This document shows, piece by piece, positions 9,214 to 18,278 of a DNA stretch of 64,000 nucleotides; positions within the stretch are counted from its first letter, which is position 1; every line of letters begins with the position of its first letter. The notes beneath the pieces were generated by a model. That model was not told the origin of the DNA. It saw only the letters and a program-made list of their open reading frames with translations, and did not search any database. The DNA comes from an uncultured Nocardioides sp. (GTDB taxonomy: Bacteria; Actinomycetota; Actinomycetes; Propionibacteriales; Nocardioidaceae): positions 310,001 through 374,000 of the forward strand of contig NZ_CANLDB010000001.1 in assembly GCF_947489365.1 (NCBI RefSeq), in the 5' to 3' direction. The translations under genes and the position numbers were made by a program.

Positions 9214-10254
9214 ATGCGACGCCGGCGGTCCCGTGCCCCCGTCGCACCCGGGGTCCCGGTGCTGCGCCCGGTCCCGAGCTCGGTCCTGCGCCCGGTGCTG
9301 GCCGTGGTGCTGCTCGCGCTGGTGACCGCCGGCTGCACGGCCGGCCGCGACCCGGCGTACGACGACACGGGCGAGCCGCCCGTGTCCGGCGGCGTCGTGA
9401 CCCAGCCCGCGACGCTCGCCTACGGCACCCCCCGCGGGGTCGAGCAGTACGCCGAGCCCGGTGGGCTCGTCGTCGCGGGCCGGAACAACTACGGCGCGCA
9501 GGAGTTCCAGGACGTCGCCGCGGCCGGGGGGACCGTGCTGGTCTACCTCGACGCGATCATCGACAACGACGAGGGCCGCTACCACGAGCTGCTGCTCCAG
9601 GACTCCGACTGCGGGCCCGCCGTGGAGCCCTGGCCGGGCGAGCCGGGCGCCAACGAGTACGGCGACCTCACCGACTTCCGCCCCGGCTCCGTGCTGCAGG
9701 ACAAGCTGCGCTGCGTGATGGAGACGATGGTCGAGGAGAACCCCCACATGGGCGGCTGGTTCCTCGACGACGTCGGCTCCCGCTCCTACTTCCCCGACAC
9801 CGACTGGGAGTCCTGGAGCGCCGAGGACCAGCAGGACTACCGCGACGGGGCCATCGAGATCACCCGCACCGCCCGTGAGGTGGCCGACGAGCACGGGCTC
9901 GTCTTCGTCGTCAACGGCACCTGGGGCGCCGGCAGCGTCGCCGAGGCCGGAGGTGGCTACCCCGACGCCGACCGTCCCGGCAACGCCCTCGCCGACGGGG
10001 GCTTCGTCGAGAACCAGGACGAGAACCTCGAGTACTTCGCGCCGTACGCCTGCGACGGCCAGTGGGCCGAGGACTCCCCGGTGACCCGGGGCGATCCCGT
10101 GAACTTCGCCGTGACCGAGACCGTCGAGGCGCGGGACGCCTACATCGCCTCGGGCTGCTTCTCCTACGTCCAGCGCCACGACGGGTACGACCTGCCCGTC
10201 CCTCCCTGGGCGGGCTTCCGCGACCGGGGCCTGCCCACCGGCGTCAGCGGATAG
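9214..10254 (+). CDS. Exported glycan-associated lipoprotein, paralogue 3
   Basis: A 346-residue member of the same family with a long Arg-rich N-region, hydrophobic segment and lipobox-like VTAGC (Cys41), so probably membrane-anchored rather than freely secreted. Conserved motifs: VLVYLDAIIDN, GGWFLDDVGSRSY (Asp185-Asp186), FVVNGTWGAG, ADGGFVENQ. It is the most diverged of the three; W replaces F in GGFF and Q replaces H after VEN. It appears to have its own leaderless promoter. Next downstream is the polysaccharide co-polymerase, so this copy may act at the cell surface during export. Function is inferred from position only. Confidence 0.72.
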   Translation: MRRRRSRAPVAPGVPVLRPVPSSVLRPVLAVVLLALVTAGCTAGRDPAYDDTGEPPVSGGVVTQPATLAYGTPRGVEQYAEPGGLVVAGRNNYGAQEFQDVAAAGGTVLVYLDAIIDNDEGRYHELLLQDSDCGPAVEPWPGEPGANEYGDLTDFRPGSVLQDKLRCVMETMVEENPHMGGWFLDDVGSRSYFPDTDWESWSAEDQQDYRDGAIEITRTAREVADEHGLVFVVNGTWGAGSVAEAGGGYPDADRPGNALADGGFVENQDENLEYFAPYACDGQWAEDSPVTRGDPVNFAVTETVEARDAYIASGCFSYVQRHDGYDLPVPPWAGFRDRGLPTGVSG

Positions 10255-10288
10255 TCCGGACTCCGCCCGTCGGGCCACGTGCCGTCCT

Positions 10289-10294
10289 TACACT
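10289..10294 (+). promoter_or_regulatory. -10 element TACACT for the polysaccharide operon
   Basis: TACACT lies about 60 bases before the first ORF of the co-polymerase/polymerase/glycosyltransferase operon, in a 100-base gap. No convincing -35 is visible. Confidence 0.4.
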
Positions 10295-10354
10295 GGGCGG
10301 CGTCGTCCGGCACCCGCCGGCGGCACGGGGGAGTGGCCGAGGGGGCGCACCAGC

Positions 10355-11077
10355 ATGTCCGAGCCCGACCATCGCACGCCGCGCCGTGAGCGCGACATCC
10401 TCGTCGCGCTCATGGCGGACGTCCGCGCCTTCCGCTGGGTCGCGATCGTCGTCCTCCTCCTCGCCGTCGGTGGGGCGGTCGCGGCGACGGTGCTGTCGCC
10501 GACGACGTACACGGGACGGTCGTCGCTCATCGTCAGCTCGAACGACCGCTCACCCGACCAGGACGCCGTCCTGGTGCAGGGCTACGTCGACTACTTCGAC
10601 GACGTCGCCTACCAGGCGCAGATCCTCGAGGCGGCGGGCGTCGAGGGGTCCGTGCAGATCGAGGCCCGCTCGGCCGCCTCCAGCCCGATCATGATCGTCG
10701 AGGCGACGGCCGACGACCCCGACGTCGCGGCCGAGGCATCCGCCGCGGTGGCGCAGGCGTTCCGCGACAGCATCAACGAGGTCCGGACCCAGGAGAAGCA
10801 GACGCAGGTCGACCAGCTCCAGAGCCGCCTCGACGCCCGGCGTCGTGCCGACGGGGCCGAGTCCGGCGGGGTCGCGGCGCTCCGCTCGGAGCTGCTGAGG
10901 ATCGAGGCCGACCGCACCGACGAGCTCCAGGACCTCCAGCTCGACGGCGGCGTCTCCGAGAACTCCGCCGACCCGGTCACGAACCTCGGCCTCGGCGTGG
11001 TCGGGGGTCTCGTCCTCGGTGTCTGCGCCGCCGCGGCCACCGGGGCCGTCGCCCGGCGGCGCGGCCGCCGGAGGTGA
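10355..11077 (+). CDS. Wzz-like polysaccharide co-polymerase (chain-length determinant)
   Basis: A 240-residue protein with the Wzz topology: a cytoplasmic N-terminus, one membrane helix at about 28-47, an extracytoplasmic domain rich in helix (about 50-200), and a second membrane helix (about 206-226) followed by a basic tail RRRGRRR. There is no fused tyrosine kinase domain, so it is a Wzz rather than Wzc type. Such proteins set the length of polymers made by Wzy. First gene of an operon; its stop overlaps the next start (GTGA). Confidence 0.8.
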   Translation: MSEPDHRTPRRERDILVALMADVRAFRWVAIVVLLLAVGGAVAATVLSPTTYTGRSSLIVSSNDRSPDQDAVLVQGYVDYFDDVAYQAQILEAAGVEGSVQIEARSAASSPIMIVEATADDPDVAAEASAAVAQAFRDSINEVRTQEKQTQVDQLQSRLDARRRADGAESGGVAALRSELLRIEADRTDELQDLQLDGGVSENSADPVTNLGLGVVGGLVLGVCAAAATGAVARRRGRRR

Positions 11078-12609
11078 CCCCGACGGCCGAGGCGGCGGAG
11101 ACGGCCGCCGGCGGACCCGGCGGACCCGGCGGACCGGTCGACCCGGCGCCCGAGCCGTCCTCGCTGGGCCCCGGACTCCTCGTGCTCGGCGTGGTCGGGC
11201 TCGTCGTGGCCGGCGTCGTCGTCGTCGCCCCCGCGCAGTACGGCGTCCTCGTGCTGATGGCCGCGATCGCCCTCGTCGCCGTCGTCCTCGGGCTCGCCAG
11301 CCCCGCGCTCGCCGCGGCGTACCTGCTCGTGTCGACGTTCCTGCGCCAGGCCCTGCCCACCGGGCCGCTGCCCACGGACGCGTTCATCCTCGCCTTCGGC
11401 GGGCTGCTGGCAGCGCTGGTCATCCGGAGGTTCCAGGGGGCGCGGTCCGTGCCCGTGGGCCGGCTCGGGTACGTCGTGGCCGCCTACGTCGCCTGGACGG
11501 TCTTCTCGGCGGTCTCCGCGCACACCTACGACGCCGTGTTCCCCTCCGACGGGACCGAGATCGAGGTCCTCCGCTTCCTCCTCGTCGGCACCGTGATGCC
11601 GCTCGTCGTCCTCCTGGTCGGCATCGCGGTCCTCAGCCGCCCCGGCCCGGTCGAGGTGCTCGTCCGCACCACGCTGCTCATCGGGGGCTACTCCGCCTAC
11701 GTGTCGATCATGCAGTTCCACGGGCCGGCCGCGCTGGTCTGGCCGTCGTACGCCGCGGGCAGCGACGTGTGGGTGGGTCGCGCCATCGGCGTGGTGAACC
11801 AGCCCGCCGCCCACGGGCTGCTGCTGATCGTCGGCTACGTGGTCGCGCTGATGGTCGCCTCCGAGCCCTGGCGCCGGCGCGCGGTGCGGGTGGCCTCCGC
11901 GCTGCTGGCCCTGGCCTGCGCCTACTCCGTCTTCCTGACCTACACCCGCGCGGTGTACGTCGCCCTCGCCCTCGTCGTCCTGCTCGGGTCGTGGCTCGCC
12001 CGGGGCTGGCGCACCGGGTTCGTCCTGACCGGTCTCGTCGGTCTCGTCGGCGCGGCCGCCAACTTCTCCAGCCTGGCCTCCGACAGCCGCGCGACCGGCG
12101 GCATCGGGTCGACCAACGAGATCGACGACCGCCTCAACATCAACGCCACCGGGGTGTGGGCGACCCTCCAGGAGCCGATCACCGGGTGGGGGATCGGCCG
12201 ATTCGGCGCCGTCAACACCTACCACCACCAGCAGTTCTCGCCCGAGATCCCGTGGGAGCGGGGGTACGGGATCGCCGCCCACAACGACCTGCTCGCGGTG
12301 TCCTCCGAGCTGGGGCTCGTCGGGGCCGCGCTGTGGCTCACGATCGTCGTGCTCCTCGCCGTGCGGCTGGTGCGCGGGCTGCGCACGACCGGCGCCGACC
12401 CGGCACGCGGCCGTCTCGTCCTCGCGGCGCTGCTGGCCTACGTCTCCTGGATCGTCTCGGGCCTGCTCGTCGACCAGCGCTTCTTCGACGTCACCAACCT
12501 GCTCGTGATGGTCCTCGTGGGCGCGGCCATCGGCAGCGCCGAGCGCGCCGTCGTCCCCCGCTCGCGCTCCGCCCAGCGCGTCGAGCCCGCCGGGGTGGTC
12601 GGGGCGTGA
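11074..12609 (+). CDS. O-antigen polymerase/ligase-like membrane protein (Wzy/WaaL family)
   Basis: A 511-residue integral membrane protein with about a dozen hydrophobic segments beginning at [19 protein letters not shown] large extracytoplasmic loop (about 340-410) holds the conserved PITGWGIGRF and IAAHNDLL motifs, and the His-Asn in that loop matches the O-antigen ligase fold family. It would polymerise lipid-linked repeat units at the outer membrane face. Starts at GTG overlapping the co-polymerase stop and ends with GTGA overlapping the next gene, so translation is coupled along the operon. Confidence 0.83.
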   Translation: MTPTAEAAETAAGGPGGPGGPVDPAPEPSSLGPGLLVLGVVGLVVAGVVVVAPAQYGVLVLMAAIALVAVVLGLASPALAAAYLLVSTFLRQALPTGPLPTDAFILAFGGLLAALVIRRFQGARSVPVGRLGYVVAAYVAWTVFSAVSAHTYDAVFPSDGTEIEVLRFLLVGTVMPLVVLLVGIAVLSRPGPVEVLVRTTLLIGGYSAYVSIMQFHGPAALVWPSYAAGSDVWVGRAIGVVNQPAAHGLLLIVGYVVALMVASEPWRRRAVRVASALLALACAYSVFLTYTRAVYVALALVVLLGSWLARGWRTGFVLTGLVGLVGAAANFSSLASDSRATGGIGSTNEIDDRLNINATGVWATLQEPITGWGIGRFGAVNTYHHQQFSPEIPWERGYGIAAHNDLLAVSSELGLVGAALWLTIVVLLAVRLVRGLRTTGADPARGRLVLAALLAYVSWIVSGLLVDQRFFDVTNLLVMVLVGAAIGSAERAVVPRSRSAQRVEPAGVVGA

Positions 12610-13676
12610 CGCGCGGCCGGGGGGTCGTGTGGGTCTCGACCAGCACCGCCACGCGCGGGGGCATCGCGAGCTACGTGCGCTCGATGGCGACGACACCGCT
12701 GTGGACCCGCTGGTCGGTCACCCACGTCGCCACCCACGAGGACGGCTCCGCGGCGCGCAAGGTGCTCCGCTTCGTGCTCGGCGGGACGCAGGTGCTGCTG
12801 CGGCTGCTGCTGCACCGCCCGGCCCTGCTGCACATCCACACCTCGACCGACGGCAGCTTCGTGCGCAAGTCGCTGCTCGCCCGCGCCGCGACGGCCCGCG
12901 GGGTCCCCGTCGTCCTGCACGTGCACGGCGGGGCGTTCGACAGCTTCCACGACCGGGCCCCCCGCCCGGTGCAGCGGTGGATCCGCAGCACGCTGGAGGC
13001 CGTCGACGTGGTGGTGGCGCTCGGCCCGACGTGGGCGGCGGTGCTGTCCCGGATCGCCCCGGCCGCGCGGGTCGTCGTCGTCCCCAACGCGGTGGACCCG
13101 GGCCCCGCCCCGACCGCGGCGACCCGGTCCGGCCCCCGCACCGTGCTCTTCCTCGGACAGGTCAGTGCGCTCAAGAACGTGCCGGTGCTCGTCGAGGCGT
13201 GGGCGAAGGTCCTGCCCGGTCTCGCCGCGCCGGCGCGCCTGGTCGTCGCGGGCGACGGCGACGACCTCGACCGGGTCCGGGCCACGGTCGCCACGCACGG
13301 GGTCGGGAGCGACGTCGACCTCCGCGGCTGGGTGCCCCCGGAGGAGGTCGACGGACTGCTCGGCGCGGCCGACGTCCTCGTCCTGCCCTCGAAGTGGGAG
13401 GGCCAGCCGATGGCCGTCCTCGAGGGCATGGCCCGCGGCCTCGCGGTCGTCGCGACCCGGGTCGGCGGCCTGGTCGACCTGGTGGACGCCGACAGCGGCC
13501 TCCTGGTCCCCCCGGACGACGCCGACGCCCTGGCCGACGCCCTCGTGCAGGTCCTGACCGACGACGACCTCCGCGTCCGCCTCGCGCACGGCGGCCGCCG
13601 GCGGGTGGAGACCGAGTTCTCGGTCGACCGGACCTGGCGTACGCTCGACGACCTCTACCGCGAGCTGGTCCGGTGA
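12606..13676 (+). CDS. Glycosyltransferase family 4
   Basis: A 356-residue GT-B fold enzyme. The N-terminal acceptor domain includes TATRGGIASYVRSM and HVHGGAF; the C-terminal nucleotide-sugar domain has VVVPNAV, FLGQVSALKNVPVLVEAW and the retaining E-x7-E type motif QPMAVLEGMARGLAVVATRV. It adds one sugar to the lipid-linked repeat unit in the cytoplasm. Starts at GTG 12606 overlapping the polymerase stop by four bases; the same frame is open further upstream but that stretch lies over the polymerase gene. Donor and acceptor cannot be told from sequence. Confidence 0.85.
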   Translation: MTRGRGVVWVSTSTATRGGIASYVRSMATTPLWTRWSVTHVATHEDGSAARKVLRFVLGGTQVLLRLLLHRPALLHIHTSTDGSFVRKSLLARAATARGVPVVLHVHGGAFDSFHDRAPRPVQRWIRSTLEAVDVVVALGPTWAAVLSRIAPAARVVVVPNAVDPGPAPTAATRSGPRTVLFLGQVSALKNVPVLVEAWAKVLPGLAAPARLVVAGDGDDLDRVRATVATHGVGSDVDLRGWVPPEEVDGLLGAADVLVLPSKWEGQPMAVLEGMARGLAVVATRVGGLVDLVDADSGLLVPPDDADALADALVQVLTDDDLRVRLAHGGRRRVETEFSVDRTWRTLDDLYRELVR

Positions 13677-16042
13677 GGGCGCCCGGGCCGCTCCGGGTCA
13701 CCTTCGTGGTCCCGGACCTCGCGGTCGGCGGCGCCGAGCGCCACGTCGTCGACCTCCTCGCCCGTCTCGACCGCGACGTGGTGGAGCCCCGCGTCGTCTG
13801 CCTCGGCGCCCCGGGCCGGCTCTTCGACGCGGCCGCACAGGTGGCACCGGCGACCGCGTTCGGGCACGCCCGACGCGACGCGGCGCGCAGCGTCGTCGCC
13901 CTCGCGCGCGAGCTGCGGCGCACCCGCACCGACGTCGTCGTCGCTCGCGGCTACAGCGCGGAGCTGGTCGGTCGGGTCGCCGCCGTCCTCGCCCGGGTGC
14001 CGCGCTCCGTCGTCTGGGTCCACAACTGCGGCAGCCTCACCCCCCGCGGCCGCCTGCGGGGCCTCGCCGACCGCGTGCTGGACCCGGCGACCGCCGCCTA
14101 CTTCGGCGTCGCCCACCGCCAGGTCCCCTACCTGGTCGACGAGCTGGGCTACCCGGCCGACAAGGTCCGCATCCTGCACAACGGCGTCGACGTCGACGCG
14201 TTCTCTCGCCCGGCCGACCTCGCCGCCCGCGACGAGACCCGCGCCGCGCTGGGGCTGGCGCCCGACGACGTCGCGATCGGCATCCTCGCCGCGCTGCGCC
14301 CCGAGAAGGAGCACGAGCTGCTCCTCGCCGCCGTACGACGGGTGGTCGCCGTGGCTCCCCACGCGCGGCTCGTGGTGGTCGGCGACGGTGAGCGCCGGCC
14401 CGGCCTGGAGGAGCACGCCGCCGCGCTCGGCCTGGGCGACCGCGTGGTCTTCGCGGGCTACCGCTCCGACGTGCCGCAGGTCCTCGCCGCGCTCGACGTG
14501 ATCACCCTCGCCTCCTCGGCGGTGGAGTGCTTTCCGATCTCCCTGCTGGAGGCGATGGCCAGCGGCCTGCCGGCCGTCTGCACCGACGTCGGCGGCGTGG
14601 GCGAGATCGTCGTCGACGGCGAGACCGGGTTCCTCGTGCCGTCGCGCCGGGAGGAGCCGCTCGCGGACCGCCTGGGTGCCCTCGCCGCCGACCCCTCGCT
14701 GCGGCGCCGCATGGGGGAGGCGGGCCGCGCCCGGGTCCGGGAGCACTTCACCCTCGCCGCCAACGTCCGTGAGACCGAGCGTCGGCTCACGGAGCTCACC
14801 GAGCCGACCCCCGGCGGCCGCCGTCCCGCCGGCGCCGGCAGGGCCGGTGCGCGACCTGTCGAGCTGGCCGTCGTCATGGACACCACCGCGGTCGGCGGCG
14901 CGGAGAACGTGGTCCTCGCCATGTGCGCCGCCTTCGACCCCGACCGCGTGCGCCCCCGGCTCGTCTGCCTGCGCGAGGAGGGTCCCCTCGCCGACGACTT
15001 CCGCCGGGCCGGGGTGCCGGTGACGGCGCTGGGTCGCAGCGGACGCTTCGACCTGCGCACGCTGCCGCGGCTGGTGCGGGCGCTGCGCGGCGCCGACGCC
15101 GTGCTGGTGTCGCACCACCACCGGGCCTCGCTGGTGCTCGGCCGCCTCGCAGGGCGGCTGGCCGGTGCCCGTCACACGGTGGTCGCGGCGCACGACATGG
15201 GCCTCGTGGAGCTCGGCGGGCGGGTGCTGCCCCGCACGACCGTCGCCAGCCTGCGGTGGACGGGGGCCCTGGTGCTCCTCGCGCCCAGCCAGGGTCGCTA
15301 CCTCCACGACCAGGAGGGCGTCGGCCGCCGGCCCTGGAGCCGCACCCGCGAGGTCGTCGTCCCCAACGGCATCCCGCTGCCGCCGCCCCCGCCCGACGGC
15401 GCCCGCGGTGCTGCCCGCGCCGCTCTCGACCTGCCGGACGGGGCATTCGTGGTCGGCGTCGTGGCCCGGTTGTCGGCACAGAAGGCGCACCACGTCCTGC
15501 TGCAGGCGTTCGTCCGGGTCCGCGCGGAGGTGCCCGACGCCCGCCTCGTCGTGGTCGGGGACGGGGAGCGCCGCACCGAGCTGGAGGCGCTCGCCGCCGA
15601 CCTCGGTCTGGGGGACGCCGTCCTGTTCACGGGGGTCCGGCGCGACGTGGCCGACCTGCTGCCCGGCTTCGACGTCCTCGCGCTGTCGTCGGTCCACGAG
15701 GCCGCGCCCCTCGTCGTGATCGAGGCGATGGCCGCGGGGGTGCCGGTGGTCGCGACCGACTGCGGCGCCCTGCGGGACATGGTCGCCGAGCCCACCGAGG
15801 GCCTGCTCGTCAGGGTGGGCGACCACGTGGGGCTCGCGGCCGCCCTGACCCGCCTCGCCGGGGACCCGCAGGAGCGGGACCGGATGGGGGCGGCCGCCCG
15901 CCGTCGCGCCGAGCGGGACTTCGACGTCACCGCCACGGCACGCGGCTACGAGGACCTCCTGGCCGACCTGACCGGACCCGCCCGGGCCGAGCGTCCCCGC
16001 TCTCCCCGCTCTCCCCACGACAGCCACGAGAGGCACACCTGA
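13673..16042 (+). CDS. Double glycosyltransferase: two complete GT4 domains fused in one polypeptide
   Basis: A 789-residue protein holding two full GT-B enzymes. Domain 1 (about 5-375): FVVPDLAVGGAERHVVDLLA, ILHNGVDVDAFS, ALRPEKEHELLLAA, FPISLLEAMASGLPAVCTDV. A Gly/Pro/Ala-rich linker (about 378-398) leads to domain 2 (about 400-775): VVMDTTAVGGAENVVLAM, VVPNGIPL, ARLSAQKAHHVLLQAF, APLVVIEAMAAGVPVVATDC. Both keep the donor-site glutamates, so both may be active. The frame is uninterrupted and the starts of the flanking genes overlap, so this is one gene and not a missed stop. It probably adds two successive sugars of the repeat unit. Confidence 0.86.
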   Translation: MRAPGPLRVTFVVPDLAVGGAERHVVDLLARLDRDVVEPRVVCLGAPGRLFDAAAQVAPATAFGHARRDAARSVVALARELRRTRTDVVVARGYSAELVGRVAAVLARVPRSVVWVHNCGSLTPRGRLRGLADRVLDPATAAYFGVAHRQVPYLVDELGYPADKVRILHNGVDVDAFSRPADLAARDETRAALGLAPDDVAIGILAALRPEKEHELLLAAVRRVVAVAPHARLVVVGDGERRPGLEEHAAALGLGDRVVFAGYRSDVPQVLAALDVITLASSAVECFPISLLEAMASGLPAVCTDVGGVGEIVVDGETGFLVPSRREEPLADRLGALAADPSLRRRMGEAGRARVREHFTLAANVRETERRLTELTEPTPGGRRPAGAGRAGARPVELAVVMDTTAVGGAENVVLAMCAAFDPDRVRPRLVCLREEGPLADDFRRAGVPVTALGRSGRFDLRTLPRLVRALRGADAVLVSHHHRASLVLGRLAGRLAGARHTVVAAHDMGLVELGGRVLPRTTVASLRWTGALVLLAPSQGRYLHDQEGVGRRPWSRTREVVVPNGIPLPPPPPDGARGAARAALDLPDGAFVVGVVARLSAQKAHHVLLQAFVRVRAEVPDARLVVVGDGERRTELEALAADLGLGDAVLFTGVRRDVADLLPGFDVLALSSVHEAAPLVVIEAMAAGVPVVATDCGALRDMVAEPTEGLLVRVGDHVGLAAALTRLAGDPQERDRMGAAARRRAERDFDVTATARGYEDLLADLTGPARAERPRSPRSPHDSHERHT

Positions 16043-17289
16043 TGAGCACCCCACGCAGGGCGCCGCACGTCCTGGTCCTGGTCGAGAACCTGTCGGTCCC
16101 CCTGGATCGGCGGGTGACCCAGGAGAGCCGCTGCCTCGTCGAGGCCGGCTACCAGGTCACCGTGATCTGCCCGCGGGGGAGGACCCAGGACACCGAGCCC
16201 GAGGCCGTCGTCGACGGCATCCGGGTGCTGCGCTACCCCCTGACCCCCGCCACCGGGGGCGCCAGCGGCTACCCCAAGGAGTACGCCGTCGCCCTCTGGC
16301 ACACCTTCCGGCTCGCGCTGCGCGTCCGACGTCAGGGGCCGGTGGACGTCGTGCAGGCGTGCAACCCGCCCGACCTGCTGTTCCTCGTGGCGCTGGCGCT
16401 GCGGCCCCGCGGCGCTCGCTTCGTCTTCGACCACCACGACCTCGTCCCGGAGCTGTTCCTCTCCCGCTTCACGGGCGCCCGTCGCGGGCTCCTCTACTGG
16501 GCGACCCGGGTCGTGGAGCGCCTCACGTTCGCGGCCGCCGACGGGGTCATCTCGACGAACGAGAGCTACCGGGAGATCGCCGTACGGCGGGGGAAGGTCG
16601 ACCCGGCCGACGTCACGGTCGTCCGCAGCGGGCCCGACCTGTCCCGCTTCGAACGGCTCGACCCGGACCCGGACCTGCGCCGCGGCAAGGAGCACCTGCT
16701 CGCCTACCTCGGGGTCATGGGCCCCCAGGACGGCGTCGACTACGCGCTGCGGGCCGTCGGCGAGCTGCGCGCCCGGGGCCGGGACGACTTCCACTGCATC
16801 CTCATGGGGGCCGGCGACTCGCTGGAGGACCTCCGGGCGCTGAGCACCGAGCTGGGACTCGACGACGTGGTCGACTTCCCCGGGCGGGTGTCCGACGACT
16901 TCGTCCGGCGCTGCCTGTCGACCGCGTCGGTCTGCCTCTCGCCCGACCCGAAGAACCCCCTCAACGACCTCTCGACGATGAACAAGGTCGTGGAGTACAT
17001 GGCGATGGGACGGCCCCTGGTCTCCTTCGACCTGAAGGAGGCCCGGGTCTCGGCGGGGGACGCCGCGCTCTACGCGACCGACGACGACCCCGTGCGCCTC
17101 GCCGACGACGTCGAGACCCTCCTCGACGACGCCGACCTCCGCGAGGAGATGGGCCGTCGGGGGCGCGCTCGGGTGGAGCACGAGCTCTCCTGGGACGCCT
17201 CCCGTCGCCACCTGCTCGCGTTCTACGCCCGCCTCCTCGGCGCGGACGCCCCCCGACCGGACAGCGGGGAGCGCGGGAGGTCCGCGTGA
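16042..17289 (+). CDS. Glycosyltransferase family 4
   Basis: A 415-residue GT-B enzyme with the N-terminal signature VENLSVPLDRRVTQESRCL (about 12-30), typical of a GT4 subgroup in capsule and O-antigen clusters. Further motifs are FDHHDLVPELFLSRF, VVRSGPDLSRF, YLGVMGPQDGVDYAL and the donor-site region STMNKVVEYMAMGRPLVSFD. The ATG shares one base with the preceding stop (TGATG), and an AGAGGCACACCTG leader supplies a weak ribosome site. Adds one sugar of the surface polymer; specificity unknown. Confidence 0.86.
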   Translation: MSTPRRAPHVLVLVENLSVPLDRRVTQESRCLVEAGYQVTVICPRGRTQDTEPEAVVDGIRVLRYPLTPATGGASGYPKEYAVALWHTFRLALRVRRQGPVDVVQACNPPDLLFLVALALRPRGARFVFDHHDLVPELFLSRFTGARRGLLYWATRVVERLTFAAADGVISTNESYREIAVRRGKVDPADVTVVRSGPDLSRFERLDPDPDLRRGKEHLLAYLGVMGPQDGVDYALRAVGELRARGRDDFHCILMGAGDSLEDLRALSTELGLDDVVDFPGRVSDDFVRRCLSTASVCLSPDPKNPLNDLSTMNKVVEYMAMGRPLVSFDLKEARVSAGDAALYATDDDPVRLADDVETLLDDADLREEMGRRGRARVEHELSWDASRRHLLAFYARLLGADAPRPDSGERGRSA

Positions 17290-18278
17290 ACGACCGGACG
17301 CCCACCTTCAGCTTCCTGACCACGGCGTACCTCACGGAGGACACCGTCGGGCGGGCCATCGGCTCCGTCCTCGACCAGACGTACGACGACTGGGAGCTCG
17401 TCGTCGTCGACAACGGCCGCTCCGACGCCATGGCCGCCGTCGTGGCGCCGTTCACCGTCGACCCCCGGGTGCACCTCGTCCGCCAGGAGAACCGCGGCGC
17501 CGCCGGCGGCATCGCCGCGGCCGCCGCGCACGCCACCGGCCGGTGGCTGGTCGTGCTCAACTCCGACGACCACGTCGCGCCCACCTTCGCGGCCCGCATG
17601 CTCGAGGTGGTGGACGCCTACCCGGACGTCGCGGCCGTCACGTGCGACGCGGTCCGCTTCAGCGACACCGGGGCCGACCCGCCCGGCAGCTACCTCGAGA
17701 CCGCCGGCCAGCGTCGTCCGGCCGACCCCGACCGTCCGCTGACGGTGGCCGACGTCGTGGACGGTCCGTGCCCGTACTACACGTCGGCGGTGCGCCACGA
17801 CGTGTGGGAGTCGTCGGGCGGGATGACCAGCCTCCGGCCCGACACCAGCAAGGTGAGCGACCTCGACTTCTGGCTGCGCCTGCTGCTGGCCGGGCACGAG
17901 GTCCGCACCGTCCCCGACCGCCTCGGTCGCTTCCGCATCGAGGCGGGCTCGGTCAGCCGGCCGGACGACGACGCGGCGGCCGACGAGCTCGACGACCAGC
18001 TGGAGGGCGTGCTGCGTCGCGCCGTGGAGCAGACCGGCGCCCCCGAGGACCGTGACGCCCTCGACCGGGTCCTCGCCCGGCGCCACCGCGAGCGCGCCGT
18101 CCGCCACGGGCGGGCCGCGCTGCGCGACAGGGAGACGGCCCGGGCGCGGGAGCACTACCGCGAGGCGTGGCGGCTGAGACCCAGCGGACGGCTCGGCGTC
18201 GTCCGGGCCGGCCTGCGGGTCGCACCGTGGCTCGTGCTCCTGGCCCACCGGGCGAAGCGCCGCCGGGACCGGCGATGA
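17286..18278 (+). CDS. Glycosyltransferase family 2
   Basis: A 330-residue GT-A fold enzyme: FSFLTTAYLTEDTVGRAIGS at the N-terminus, WELVVVDNG, and a metal-binding NSDDH (Asp94-Asp95) standing for the DXD motif. The C-terminal 100 residues are helical and basic, ending in RAKRRRDRR. Starts at GTG in a four-base overlap. It is the only GT2 among the GT4 enzymes of this operon, so it may start or branch the repeat unit, but that is a guess. Confidence 0.82.
   Translation: MNDRTPTFSFLTTAYLTEDTVGRAIGSVLDQTYDDWELVVVDNGRSDAMAAVVAPFTVDPRVHLVRQENRGAAGGIAAAAAHATGRWLVVLNSDDHVAPTFAARMLEVVDAYPDVAAVTCDAVRFSDTGADPPGSYLETAGQRRPADPDRPLTVADVVDGPCPYYTSAVRHDVWESSGGMTSLRPDTSKVSDLDFWLRLLLAGHEVRTVPDRLGRFRIEAGSVSRPDDDAAADELDDQLEGVLRRAVEQTGAPEDRDALDRVLARRHRERAVRHGRAALRDRETARAREHYREAWRLRPSGRLGVVRAGLRVAPWLVLLAHRAKRRRDRR

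Noticed and set aside
12629..16042. Starting the double glycosyltransferase at 12629
   Set aside because: The extra 348 codons overlap the previous glycosyltransferase in another frame; the GTG at 13673 in a GTGA overlap fits the operon pattern.
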